This document shows positions 9,088 to 18,064 of a stretch of 64,000 nt of DNA, one piece after another. The DNA lies in assembly GCA_902774265.1 (NCBI GenBank), contig CACYHR010000005.1, positions 1 through 64,000 of the forward strand, read 5' to 3'. A model generated the notes under the pieces. The model was not told where the DNA came from and ran no database searches. It worked only from the letters and a program-made list of their open reading frames with translations. Made by a program: the position numbers and the translations under genes. The number at the start of each line of letters is the position of its first letter. The first letter of the stretch is position 1. The DNA is from an uncultured Eubacteriales bacterium (GTDB lineage Bacteria > Bacillota > Clostridia > Peptostreptococcales > Anaerovoracaceae).

Positions 9088-9831
9088 ATGAGTACAGTAT
9101 CTGAATATTTCGGTTCAATGGTTTTTGATGACAAAGTTATGCGTTCTATGCTCTCATCAGATGAATACCGTTCGATGTGCAAGACGATCAATCAGGGAGA
9201 TCCTCTGAATCCTGAAATAGCTAATGCTGTCGCCCAGGCTATGAAGAACTGGGCAGTGTCAAAAGGGGCAACTCATTTTACACACTGGTTCCAGCCGCTA
9301 AACGGTGTCACCGCAGAGAAGCATGACAGCTTTATACAGGCTTCTCCGGACGGAGGCGTGATTATGGATTTCTCGGGCAAAGAACTTATTAAAGGAGAGC
9401 CGGATGCTTCATCGTTTCCATCAGGAGGACTGAGAGCGACATTCGAAGCCCGCGGCTATACAGCCTGGGATCCGACTTCATATGCATTCATCAAGGGCAG
9501 GACTTTGTGCATACCGACAGCTTTCTGCTCATACAGCGGGGAGACCATGGATGAGAAAACATCTCTCCTGAGATCGATGGATGCTCTTAACAGACAGGCG
9601 ATCAGGGTACTGCATATCCTCGGGAACGATAGCGTCAAAAGGGTTCAGGCGGTGGCCGGAGCGGAGCAGGAATACTTCCTGGTACCGCATGATCTGTATG
9701 AGCAGAGACCTGACCTGAGATTCACCGGCAGGACTTTGTTCGGTGTAATGCCTCCTAAGGGACAGGAGCTGGATGACCATTATTTCGGACCGATCAAGCC
9801 GGAGATAACAAGTTTAATATTTTTGCGATAA
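9088..9831 (+). pseudogene. glnN: Truncated type III glutamine synthetase (N-terminal third)
   Basis: 247 residues that match the start of GSIII enzymes, which are normally about 700 residues. Recognisable segments include [44 protein letters not shown] and [10 protein letters not shown]. The match stops abruptly after FGPIKP; the last nine residues (EITSLIFLR) are unrelated and a stop follows. The C-terminal two thirds, including ATP- and ammonia-site residues, are absent, and a terminator follows 20 bases later. This looks like an internal deletion that joined the gene to its own terminator region. The promoter-proximal part has a clean ribosome site and no frameshift, so it may still be translated, but synthetase activity is not expected. 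Confidence 0.85.
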
Positions 9832-9851
9832 TAAGCAATGTTCAACAAAAC

Positions 9852-9880
9852 GCCCCGGACCGTCTTCTGGGGCTATTTAT
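9852..9880 (+). terminator. Terminator-like hairpin after truncated glnN
   Basis: GCCCC (9852-9856) and GGGGC (9869-9873) enclose a 12-base loop; the tail is T-rich but interrupted (TATTTATATATAG). Moderate strength. Confidence 0.55.
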
Positions 9881-10040
9881 ATATAGCGTTACAATTGATA
9901 GACACTCATGGTATGATGTGTATGGTGGATCAATTCAATTGCGGCAGGGGGGATGCCGGTGACGCACATACGATCCAGCCGTAAATAAATCAGGGTATGA
10001 CCGGAGATTAATCGTTACACATAATGAAAGGAAGCCTTTT

Positions 10041-12311
10041 ATGCGATTGAAAAATGATGAAAAGGACACGCGTATAGAAGAGCAGGCCGCAACGATACGT
10101 CTTCTTACCGATCTTACAAAGGCGGGAAGCTGGGTCATCAGCTATGCTCCGGATGGATCTGTGGCATCTGTGCATTGGGGTGATGGCTTCCGCAGGCTGA
10201 TGGGTTATAGTGACCAAAATGATTTTCCGGACGATATAGAATCGTTTGCCAGGGGCGTTTATCCGGAAGACAGAGATGATCTTTTCAGTGATATGAGCGT
10301 CAGTGCTTTTGATGAAACAGTCATGAATACCACGGGTCATGATTTCCGCTTTTGCAGAAAGGACGGATCGGTCTGTTGGTATCGCAGCATGGGCATATTG
10401 TCCCGGGACCCTGAAGGCAGGCCTATGCAGTACAAAGGCGTGACTATAGACATAACTCAACAGAAGGAAAATGATGCTTTGTACCTTGCACTGCAAAACG
10501 AAGCTGCATCTCTCGATACCATTCACGAAATGCTCGGATCAGGCAAATGGACAATGGATTTTGATGAAGAGGGTGTGATGGTTCGGGTCAACTGGAGCGA
10601 TGAATTCCGAAGAATGCTCGGTTACCATAGCACGGATGACTTTCCTGATGTAATGGAATCCTGGTCCGATCTGCTGCATCCCGATGACAAAGAATATGTA
10701 CTGAATGAGTATAACGAAACGATCTCCGATTATACAGGAAAGAAGACATATGATGTAGAATATCGTCTGCTGACAAAAAACAGAGGATATCGCTGGTATC
10801 GGGCTGTCGGCAAACCAACACGTCGTCCTGATGGTACTCCTGTTACCTACGTAGGTGTTTTTATAGACATCACTGAACAAAAAGAGTCCGCACAGAATCT
10901 TTCTGTTGCCAGGAGAATGGCAGATGTCGATGCTCTCACAGGTGTAAAAAGTAAAAACGTATATGTTAAGTGGGAGAAAAGGATAAATACTGCAATTGAT
11001 AACGGAGAACAGGAACCTTTTGCAGTAGTAGTCTGTGATATCAATGATCTGAAAAAAGTCAATGATCTGTATGGCCATAAGGAGGGTGATGCCTGCATCA
11101 GGGAAGCCTCCAAAAAGATCTGTACCGTCTTCGATCACAGCCCGGTTTTTCGTGTCGGAGGAGATGAATTTGTTGTTATACTTTCCGGAGAAGATTACTA
11201 TGTCCGGAATGAGCTGATGAAACAGATCAATGCAATTCCGACAGACCGCGCAAAAATCGGACTGGGAGAAACCATCTCTGCCGGCATAGCGGAATACGAC
11301 AGGGATAAGCATAGTTCATTTATGAATGTTGCCGAAGAAGCCGACAAAGCCATGTACGCGAGAAAACAGTATCTGAAAGAGACACTGCTGAAAAAAGATG
11401 ATAAACCTGACAGCGAAGAGGGTTCAGACTACATACCGGTGATCCACATCCGTAAGCATATTCTGATCGTCGATGATATCGAAATAACCCGTGAGTTTGT
11501 GGGTGATCTTCTCGCGGACGATTATGATGTTTCCTTTGCTTCGGATGGTGTCGAAGCCCTGCAGGCATTGCGGAGTCACAAAGAGGAGATAGATCTCGTT
11601 CTTCTGGATCTGCAGATGCCGAATATGGGAGGACGGGAGGTAATAGCACGGATGCAGATTGATGAGGATCTTATGTCCATTCCGGTAATCATAATGACGG
11701 TTGATCAGGATGCGGAACTGGACTGCCTCAGGATCGGTGCAATGGATTTCATCCGGAAGCCGTTTCCGGATATTGAGATCGTCATGGCGCGTATCTCCAA
11801 ATGCATTGAACTGTCTGAAGACCGTGAACTGATCCGTTACACGGAGCGCGACAAATTTACCGGACTGCTTAATAAGGATTATTTCTTCCGGTATGTAAAC
11901 AGACTTGATCATCTATACAATGAGACTGCTTTAGACGCAGTGATCTGTGATGTGAACAGGTTTCATTCCGTCAACAAGCAATACGGGCGGCAATTTGGTG
12001 ATAGAGTGCTGCGCAGTATAGGCGCGAGCATGAAAAAGTTCGCACGTGAGACCGGAGGTATCAGCTGCAGAGAAAAAGATGATACATTCCTGTTATACTG
12101 CCCGCATCAGAATGACTATGAGCATTTGATCAGCAAATTCCTGACAGATGTGTTTTCGGCGGAAGAGTTTGAAGACAGATTCAGCATCAGATTCGGTATA
12201 TTTACTGATGCACATCAGGCGGAGAATATTGAAGACCGGTTTGAATTTGCTAGGATTGCGGCCGACAGAGTGAGGAATGGTCCGCAAAGAAATTACGCCT
12301 TCTATACATAA
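10041..12311 (+). CDS. PAS-PAS-GGDEF-REC-degenerate GGDEF diguanylate cyclase
   Basis: 756 residues, soluble. Two PAS/PAC units occupy about residues 15-285. The GGDEF domain keeps RVGGDEF at about residue 373 and lacks an upstream RxxD inhibitory site, so it is probably an active, non-product-inhibited cyclase. A receiver domain follows with phosphoacceptor Asp523 (LLDLQMP), then a second GGDEF-like fold whose signature is destroyed (SCREKDDTF). The order cyclase, receiver, dead cyclase is unusual and suggests phosphorylation controls the output. GAAAGGAAG precedes the ATG. It opens a four-gene run ending at 15480 with very short gaps. The paired PAS module is closely similar to that of the hybrid kinase at 31484. 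Confidence 0.88.
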   Translation: MRLKNDEKDTRIEEQAATIRLLTDLTKAGSWVISYAPDGSVASVHWGDGFRRLMGYSDQNDFPDDIESFARGVYPEDRDDLFSDMSVSAFDETVMNTTGHDFRFCRKDGSVCWYRSMGILSRDPEGRPMQYKGVTIDITQQKENDALYLALQNEAASLDTIHEMLGSGKWTMDFDEEGVMVRVNWSDEFRRMLGYHSTDDFPDVMESWSDLLHPDDKEYVLNEYNETISDYTGKKTYDVEYRLLTKNRGYRWYRAVGKPTRRPDGTPVTYVGVFIDITEQKESAQNLSVARRMADVDALTGVKSKNVYVKWEKRINTAIDNGEQEPFAVVVCDINDLKKVNDLYGHKEGDACIREASKKICTVFDHSPVFRVGGDEFVVILSGEDYYVRNELMKQINAIPTDRAKIGLGETISAGIAEYDRDKHSSFMNVAEEADKAMYARKQYLKETLLKKDDKPDSEEGSDYIPVIHIRKHILIVDDIEITREFVGDLLADDYDVSFASDGVEALQALRSHKEEIDLVLLDLQMPNMGGREVIARMQIDEDLMSIPVIIMTVDQDAELDCLRIGAMDFIRKPFPDIEIVMARISKCIELSEDRELIRYTERDKFTGLLNKDYFFRYVNRLDHLYNETALDAVICDVNRFHSVNKQYGRQFGDRVLRSIGASMKKFARETGGISCREKDDTFLLYCPHQNDYEHLISKFLTDVFSAEEFEDRFSIRFGIFTDAHQAENIEDRFEFARIAADRVRNGPQRNYAFYT

Positions 12312-12319
12312 GATGTACA

Positions 12320-13345
12320 ATGACTGCGAGAAAAAAGATGAATGAAAGAATAGTAGTTGTCGATGACGACAGGATGAGCCTGAGAATGGTCAGGCGTGTA
12401 TTTGATAAGGCCGGTATAGAGGGACATTATCTCAGCTGTGAAAAAGAATTTGCTGACTTCATGGACGGAAAAGTTGTTCCGGATATGTTTCTGCTGGACG
12501 TACATATGCCTGATGTGAGCGGATTTGACCTGCTGAAAAGAATAAAGACGGAACCTCTGTATCGGAATGTTCCGGTCATTTTCCTTACAGGTGACGAAGA
12601 TGTGAGGACTGAGACAGAAGGACTTCATGCAGGAGCATCGGATTTCATAAGAAAACCCTTTGCTGCTGATGTGCTGCTGAAGCGCGTCAGAAACACTATC
12701 GAACTCAATCGCCTTCATAACAATATGGCGCATGAGATACGTGTGAAGACTGAGAAGCTTTCACATGCATATATACAGATCGTACAGGCTCTGGCTGCTT
12801 CCGTAGATGCAAAGGACAAGTATACTCACGGACATTCCTCACGGGTTGCAGCTTATTCCCGAGAGATCGCCGGAAGGGCGGGTTTCAGCGAAGAGGAGCA
12901 GGACGGGATATACATGATGGGCTTGCTTCATGATGTGGGAAAGATCGGCATTCAGGACTCGATCATAAATAAGGCCGGACGTCTGACAGATGACGAGTAT
13001 GCTGCGATCAAAACGCATCCGGCAGTAGGTTCTGAGATACTCGGAAACATAAGTGACTATCCGGAGCTTGCAGTAGGTGCAAGATGGCATCACGAAAGGT
13101 TTGACGGGAAAGGCTATCCGGACGGACTGAAGGGTGAGGATATTCCGGAGGTAGCAAGGATAATCGCAGTAGCAGACACATATGATGCTATGACAAGCAA
13201 CAGAAGTTACAGGAATGCGATGGAGCAAAACAAGGTCAGAGCAGAGATCGAGAGATGCAGGGGAAGTCAGTTCGATCCGCGTTTCGCGGATATAATGCTT
13301 CAGATGATCGATGAGGATACGGAATATAGGATGAGAGAGGACTGA
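12320..13345 (+). CDS. Response regulator with HD-GYP domain
   Basis: 341 residues. Receiver domain at the N-terminus with phosphoacceptor Asp60 (LLDVHMPD) and a conserved FIRKPF lysine segment. The HD-GYP domain follows a coiled linker: HDVGKIG with His204-Asp205, HHERFDGKGYPDG with the GYP-type motif near residue 265, and ADTYDAMTSNRSYR. HD-GYP proteins degrade c-di-GMP, so this is the likely phosphodiesterase counterpart of the cyclase eight bases upstream. ATG 12338 is an alternative start (MNERIVVVDDD). Activity would be set by phosphotransfer from the kinase and HPt protein encoded downstream. Confidence 0.9.
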   Translation: MTARKKMNERIVVVDDDRMSLRMVRRVFDKAGIEGHYLSCEKEFADFMDGKVVPDMFLLDVHMPDVSGFDLLKRIKTEPLYRNVPVIFLTGDEDVRTETEGLHAGASDFIRKPFAADVLLKRVRNTIELNRLHNNMAHEIRVKTEKLSHAYIQIVQALAASVDAKDKYTHGHSSRVAAYSREIAGRAGFSEEEQDGIYMMGLLHDVGKIGIQDSIINKAGRLTDDEYAAIKTHPAVGSEILGNISDYPELAVGARWHHERFDGKGYPDGLKGEDIPEVARIIAVADTYDAMTSNRSYRNAMEQNKVRAEIERCRGSQFDPRFADIMLQMIDEDTEYRMRED

Positions 13346-13350
13346 TAAGT

Positions 13351-13719
13351 ATGGAAATGACTGCTTTGAATAAGCTTGGCATAGATACAGAAGAGGGCCT
13401 GGCATACTGTGCCGATGATCCGGAATTCTATGAGGAGATGCTGACGGAATTCATTGCTGAAGGCTGTTCAGCTTATTCAGATCTGAATAAGCACTTCGAA
13501 AAATGTGACTGGAAGCATTACGGAATAACAGCCCATACGATAAAAAGCACTTCGAAGATGATCGGCGCGAAGGCACTGTCGGAGAAGGCACGCGAACTGG
13601 AGACAGCATGCAAAGAGGAGAATGGATCCGCGATTATTGCAGAACATGACAGTTTTACGGCGGAACTTGCAAAATTGCTGAACGGTCTTCGCACCATAAC
13701 GGAAACCGTAACAGAGTAA
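13351..13719 (+). CDS. HPt domain phosphotransfer protein
   Basis: 122-residue, all-helical protein. His62 in AHTIKSTSKMIGA is the phosphorylatable histidine of HPt modules; the following AKALSEKARELE helix also fits. It would shuttle phosphate between receiver domains of the adjacent hybrid kinase, the HD-GYP regulator and perhaps the GGDEF protein. Five bases separate it from the HD-GYP gene and twelve from the kinase, supporting one transcript. Confidence 0.85.
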   Translation: MEMTALNKLGIDTEEGLAYCADDPEFYEEMLTEFIAEGCSAYSDLNKHFEKCDWKHYGITAHTIKSTSKMIGAKALSEKARELETACKEENGSAIIAEHDSFTAELAKLLNGLRTITETVTE

Positions 13720-13731
13720 TGGAGTGGTCTT

Positions 13732-15480
13732 ATGCATAAGATAATGAAACGTATGCTTGATCCCGATATACCGCTCAGAAAGAGACTGTTCCAGCTTCTT
13801 TCTACGATCGCTCTTGCAGAATTCATCATAGTGAATATATATAATCTGATCCAGGGCGCAAGCGGCATGCAGACTGTCATAATGTGTGCAGGCACGATAG
13901 CCTTTGCGTTCACTGTCTCTTATACATTCAGATCGGGAAGGATGCGCGCAGGATCTGCTGTCTCGGGGATATTGTATTTCCTTATTTATCCTCTGACATT
14001 TTTCTCTGCCGGCGGTATGTATGGGGGAGCACCGGTTGTTTCTTCATTCGCTCTGGTGTATGTCTATCTGGTAACGGAAAAATGGGAGAGATGGTTATCG
14101 CTTGCTGTCTGTATTTCAGGAAGCGCAGCGTGCTTTATGCTCTCATATTACCATCCTGAACTGATTAAGAGGCATACTGCGGCGGAGGAGAATATAGAGT
14201 CTTTTCTATCCATTATGCTTGTTACTCTGCTTTTATGTGTACTGTTTGCCTTTGTCACAAAGGTATATCTTGAAGAAAACAGGATCGTTCAGGCTCAGAA
14301 AAGGGAAATAGAGGAGCTGAACCGTAAGCAGAAGCGCTTCTTTTCGAGCATGAGTCATGAAATAAGAACGCCGGTAAATGCTATCATTGGAATGAATGAA
14401 GCTACGATGCGTGAGAGTATTTCCGAAGTGGTGATGGAGAATTCACGCAACATAGAGGTCGCGAGCAAGATACTGCTTCATACGATAAACGAGATTCTGG
14501 ATTTGTCCAGACTGGAATCGGGTTCTGTTGAGATCGTTAAAACTGATTACCGTCCTGCGTCCATGCTGTCTGATATTGTCAGCATGACCTGGCTGCGCGC
14601 TCATGAGAAAGGCCTTGAATTCAGGATTGATGTTGATCCGAATCTGCCTTCGGTATTGCGTGGAGATGAGATGCGTATCAAACAGATCCTTCTGAATGTG
14701 ACGACCAATGCTGTCAAATACACGAAGGAAGGGTTGGTACATCTGCACATCTCCGGTATTACTGATGAAAATGGACTGTATCGTTCGGTCTATGAAGTGT
14801 CGGATACCGGCATCGGGATACGGGAGGAAAACATACCGCTGCTGTTCTCGGAATACCGGCGCATGGATGAACATAAGACGAATGCCATAGAAGGGACCGG
14901 TCTGGGACTTTTCATCGTAAAACAGTATCTGGATATGATGGATGGCACTGTAGAGGTCTCGAGTGAGTATGGGAAGGGCTCTGTATTCCATATTGAGATC
15001 CCGCAGGAAATTGTCGATGCCTCGCCTGTCGGAAGTCAGGATGTGATGAACGATGAGCCGGATGAAGCAGCCGGAGAAACAGCCGGTACTGCAGCATCGG
15101 ATATCAGACTGCTGGTTGTTGACGATACTCCAATGAATCTGATGGTCGTAAAAAAGCTGCTTAAGGACAGCAAAACTTCAGTCGATACTGCTGCAAGCGG
15201 CATGGAGGCACTGCAGAAAACCCTGGATAATGAATATGATATTATACTGATGGATCATCAGATGCCGGAAATGGACGGGATTGAATGCCTGCACAGGATC
15301 AGAGAACAGGATGGCGGCAAGTGCCGGGAAAGCAGGATAGTATGTCTAACCGCAAATGTCGGCGCGGATATGGAGAAGCTCTACAGGAGCGAGGGCTTTG
15401 ACGGCTATCTGACGAAACCGATCAAAAGAAAAGTACTGGAGGATGAGATCTCATTTCTTACGGAACGTATTATGCTCTGA
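13732..15480 (+). CDS. Membrane hybrid histidine kinase
   Basis: 582 residues. About six hydrophobic segments fill residues 15-185, with little extracytoplasmic sequence, so the signal may be membrane-borne. The kinase core has the H-box FFSSMSHEIRTPVNA (His209), the N-box ILLNVTTNAVKY, DTGIGI and GTGLGLF, all intact. A receiver domain at the C-terminus carries Asp508 (LMDHQMPEMDG). With the HPt protein upstream this completes a kinase-receiver-HPt-receiver relay that ends on c-di-GMP turnover enzymes. GGAGTGG precedes the ATG. Confidence 0.9.
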   Translation: MHKIMKRMLDPDIPLRKRLFQLLSTIALAEFIIVNIYNLIQGASGMQTVIMCAGTIAFAFTVSYTFRSGRMRAGSAVSGILYFLIYPLTFFSAGGMYGGAPVVSSFALVYVYLVTEKWERWLSLAVCISGSAACFMLSYYHPELIKRHTAAEENIESFLSIMLVTLLLCVLFAFVTKVYLEENRIVQAQKREIEELNRKQKRFFSSMSHEIRTPVNAIIGMNEATMRESISEVVMENSRNIEVASKILLHTINEILDLSRLESGSVEIVKTDYRPASMLSDIVSMTWLRAHEKGLEFRIDVDPNLPSVLRGDEMRIKQILLNVTTNAVKYTKEGLVHLHISGITDENGLYRSVYEVSDTGIGIREENIPLLFSEYRRMDEHKTNAIEGTGLGLFIVKQYLDMMDGTVEVSSEYGKGSVFHIEIPQEIVDASPVGSQDVMNDEPDEAAGETAGTAASDIRLLVVDDTPMNLMVVKKLLKDSKTSVDTAASGMEALQKTLDNEYDIILMDHQMPEMDGIECLHRIREQDGGKCRESRIVCLTANVGADMEKLYRSEGFDGYLTKPIKRKVLEDEISFLTERIML

Positions 15481-15530
15481 AACCGGGCTTTTAATATTTT
15501 ATACATATGATAAATGGGATGATATATGCA

Positions 15531-15560
15531 TTGTAAAAGATATCCGCTTTAGTGTATTAT
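15531..15560 (+). promoter_or_regulatory. Probable ilvE promoter
   Basis: TTGTAA (15531-15536) and TATTAT (15555-15560) with an 18-base spacer, about 90 bases before the ilvE start. No T-box or other recognisable attenuator is visible in that leader. Confidence 0.45.
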
Positions 15561-15649
15561 TATAAAGTTAAATTGGTTATGGTATTTCCGGTCTGTGTGT
15601 GAAGATGCAGATCGTTATTGTTATATCTTCAGAGTGATGGAGGACTGAA

Positions 15650-16732
15650 ATGAATTATAATTTTCCGGTAACGAGAACAACTACACCTAAATCAAAGCCG
15701 ACTGACTGTAAATCGCTCGGCTTTGGCAAGTATTTTACGGACCACATGTTCATCATGGACTACGATGAGGGACAGGGATGGCATGACGGAAGGATCGTAC
15801 CTTACGGACCGATCAGCTTCGACCCGGGCGCGACCACGCTTCACTATGGACAGATGATGTTCGAGGGCCTCAAGGCATATCGCAACCCTGAAGGCGGTCT
15901 CAATTTGTTCCGCCCTGACATGAATGCAAAGCGTCTGAATAATACCAATGAGCGTATGTGCATTCCGCAGATGGATGAGGAGCTTTTCCTTGCCGCTGTC
16001 AAAGCGATCGTCAAGGTGGATGAGGACTGGACGCCGACTGATCCGGGAACTTCGCTGTACATAAGACCGTTCATTGTATCTCCGGAGGTCAGTTTCTCAG
16101 TTCTCCCGGCCAAAAAATACTGGTTCATAATCATCCTGTGCGCTGTCGGTGCATACTATGAGGGCAATGAGAGCAAGCTCCACGGCAGCCGCATTCTTGT
16201 GGAAGAGCAATATATCCGCGCAGCAATAGGCGGAACAGGATATGCAAAAACAGCAGGTAACTACGCTTGCGGTATGATCGCTTCTACCAAAGCTCATGAA
16301 CATGGCTGCGAGGAAGTACTCTGGCTCGACTCATATGAGCACAAGTATGTAGAGGAAGTCGGTACATCCAACGCCTTCTTCATGATCGGCGATAAGATCG
16401 TCACACCTGAGCTGTCAGGATCTATCCTGCCGGGAGTTACCCGTGACAGCACGATACAGCTCCTGCGCAAGTGGGGATATGAAGTTGAGGAGCGCCGCAT
16501 TGCACTCACAGAGGTCTTCGATGCGATCAGTGACGGCACTCTCAGGGAAGCATGGGCGACCGGAACAGCGTGTGTTATCTCACCGATCGGAGTCCTGAAC
16601 TACAAGGGCGAGGACTACGTCATCAATAATGAAGTTGTAGGCGATGTCAGCCAGCGTCTCTATGACAGCCTTTATGGTATGCAGACAGGCAAACTGCCTG
16701 ACGAGATGGGCAACTGGATCGTAAGGATATAG
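15650..16732 (+). CDS. ilvE: Branched-chain amino acid aminotransferase
   Basis: 360 residues, the usual length of the large BCAT type. The PLP lysine is Lys200 in GYAKTAGNYA. Other family motifs are LHYGQMMFEGLKAYR, RMCIPQ, LYIRPF, EVGTSNAFF, GSILPGVTRDS and EAWATGTACVISPI. It interconverts leucine, isoleucine or valine with their 2-oxo acids using 2-oxoglutarate/glutamate. It stands alone with its own promoter and terminator. A ribosome site (GATGGAGG) precedes the ATG. Confidence 0.95.
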   Translation: MNYNFPVTRTTTPKSKPTDCKSLGFGKYFTDHMFIMDYDEGQGWHDGRIVPYGPISFDPGATTLHYGQMMFEGLKAYRNPEGGLNLFRPDMNAKRLNNTNERMCIPQMDEELFLAAVKAIVKVDEDWTPTDPGTSLYIRPFIVSPEVSFSVLPAKKYWFIIILCAVGAYYEGNESKLHGSRILVEEQYIRAAIGGTGYAKTAGNYACGMIASTKAHEHGCEEVLWLDSYEHKYVEEVGTSNAFFMIGDKIVTPELSGSILPGVTRDSTIQLLRKWGYEVEERRIALTEVFDAISDGTLREAWATGTACVISPIGVLNYKGEDYVINNEVVGDVSQRLYDSLYGMQTGKLPDEMGNWIVRI

Positions 16733-16830
16733 AAGCGGGTCAGGATAGAACGACGCATAACAGGGCTGACAGCTTATTGAACAGAAATATGTTACTATGG
16801 ACGCGGAAGACAGCGTATCCTTAGATATAG

Positions 16831-16857
16831 CGCTCACATTCTGATGTGGGCGTTTTT
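16831..16857 (+). terminator. Rho-independent terminator of ilvE
   Basis: CGCTCACA and TGTGGGCG stem, then TTTTT; nearly identical to the terminator at 8932-8958 including flanking bases. Confidence 0.85.
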
Positions 16858-16911
16858 CATTGGCTTTTGATTTGCAAAAATAGTAATTACCGATTCAAGC
16901 CTGCTTTTTAT

Positions 16912-17787
16912 TTACTGAATGTAATTCTTCTCGCTGCTGAACCCTCTGCCGTAAACACTGCTTGCCTTTGAAAGAACGATAAAGGCTTCCGGATCCTCAT
17001 CTCTTATGATTTTTTCCATCTTATGGAGTTCTCTTGGGGATATGATGCAGTACAGAATATCTGTCTCTATTCCTAGATAACCTGTCTTTGCATGAAGCAT
17101 TGTGACTCCGCGGTCCATCCTGGTAATAATAGACTTGCGGAGAACTTCGGGATCTCTGCTGATTATCTCGACCTTTGTCCTGCCTGAACCCAGAGTGAGA
17201 AGCTTATCCAGAGTTATAGTGTAAACCATCACCAGGAGTATTCCATAAAGACTGGCCTGACGTTCAGAAAATGCCATCTGGCCTGCCAGTATCGTAAAGT
17301 CGAAAACATACATGCTGACACTGACCGGGATACCGAGCTTCTTGTTCAGGATCAGAGGCGGTATATCCATACCTCCTGTGCTTGCTCCCAATCTTATGAT
17401 CAGCGCAAGGCTTGCTCCTATACAGATGCCGCCGAACAGAGCACACAGGAGTTTGTCTTCTGTGAGCACAAAACCGTTTACAGTACGTTCCAGCAGACCC
17501 AGCATAGCAGGATATGCAAGCGTGCTTACCAGTGTGGAAAGAGCAAATGTCTTTCCGAGTACAAACAGGCCCAGCACGAACATAATGATATTAAAAACAG
17601 CAACAAATGCAGATACCGGGATATTACCGAAATGATTTGCAATTAGTGCGATACCGGTAGTTCCTCCTGTGATGAGCCCTGAAGGCAGGATGAAAAATAC
17701 TACTCCTGCTGCATATAGCAGATTTCCTGCGATAATTACAGCAATCTTGCCGACCGAACTGATGAGGATATCGTTGCGCTTATCCAT
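16912..17787 (-). CDS. YitT-family membrane protein (DUF2179 C-terminus)
   Basis: 291 residues. Five to six hydrophobic segments cover residues 10-205 with the family hallmarks PSGLITGGTTGIALI and GASTGGMDIP. The last ~80 residues (TKVEIISRDPEVLRKSIITRMDRGVT, ending in YGRGFSS) are the cytoplasmic DUF2179 domain. Function of the family is not settled; transport or regulation at the membrane is presumed. I chose the ATG at 17787 because GGGGAGG lies just upstream; a longer frame to 17910 would read through a structured leader. Confidence 0.88.
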   Translation of the reverse strand: MDKRNDILISSVGKIAVIIAGNLLYAAGVVFFILPSGLITGGTTGIALIANHFGNIPVSAFVAVFNIIMFVLGLFVLGKTFALSTLVSTLAYPAMLGLLERTVNGFVLTEDKLLCALFGGICIGASLALIIRLGASTGGMDIPPLILNKKLGIPVSVSMYVFDFTILAGQMAFSERQASLYGILLVMVYTITLDKLLTLGSGRTKVEIISRDPEVLRKSIITRMDRGVTMLHAKTGYLGIETDILYCIISPRELHKMEKIIRDEDPEAFIVLSKASSVYGRGFSSEKNYIQ

Positions 17788-17913
17788 GAGTCCTCCCCTT
17801 TTTTGATTGGTTTTAAAAAAGAGACCCACGTGACCGGGAATATTTTCCCTGACAAACGTGGATCGAAGCTTTCGCCTAATACCTTTACCATATTGCGGTG
17901 TCTCAGACACCGC
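17788..17913 (-). ncRNA. Structured leader upstream of the yitT-like gene (class not recognised)
   Basis: The leader contains a nine-pair hairpin GCGGTGTCT / AGACACCGC (17895-17913), a CGAA-AGC-TTCG element, and a CCACGT / ACGTGG stem that encloses an inner GGGA / TCCC stem and ends in TCTCTTTTTT. The last hairpin plus T-run looks like an intrinsic terminator placed before the gene, so the leader may be a riboswitch or attenuator. It does not match a class I know by eye. Confidence 0.5.
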
Positions 17914-17917
17914 ACGA

Positions 17918-17946
17918 ATACTATCTCATTTATAAAATGATGTCAA
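17918..17946 (-). promoter_or_regulatory. Promoter of the yitT-like gene
   Basis: On the minus strand TTGACA (17946-17941), a 17-base spacer, then TAGTAT (17923-17918). Transcription would start just before the first leader hairpin. Confidence 0.7.
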
Positions 17947-18064
17947 GCAATTATTGATACGAATGCCGGTGATAGATATTGCGACGCCGATTTGGTAAAA
18001 TAAAACAAATGCCGAAATCGGCAGAAAAAGATCCGGAAAGTCCGGAAAAGTATCGGGAGGCAAT

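Noticed and set aside
9900-10040. GC-rich stretch before the GGDEF operon considered as a c-di-GMP riboswitch
   Set aside because: Lacks the conserved cores of c-di-GMP-I or -II aptamers; only short unrelated GC blocks are present.
15561-15649. ilvE leader considered for a T-box or leader-peptide attenuator
   Set aside because: No T-box core sequence, no run of Leu/Ile/Val codons and no terminator hairpin.
17788-17910. Longer YitT-like protein starting at 17910
   Set aside because: The extra residues would be translated from the structured leader, whereas a strong ribosome site precedes the ATG at 17787 and the extra sequence is unlike the family.
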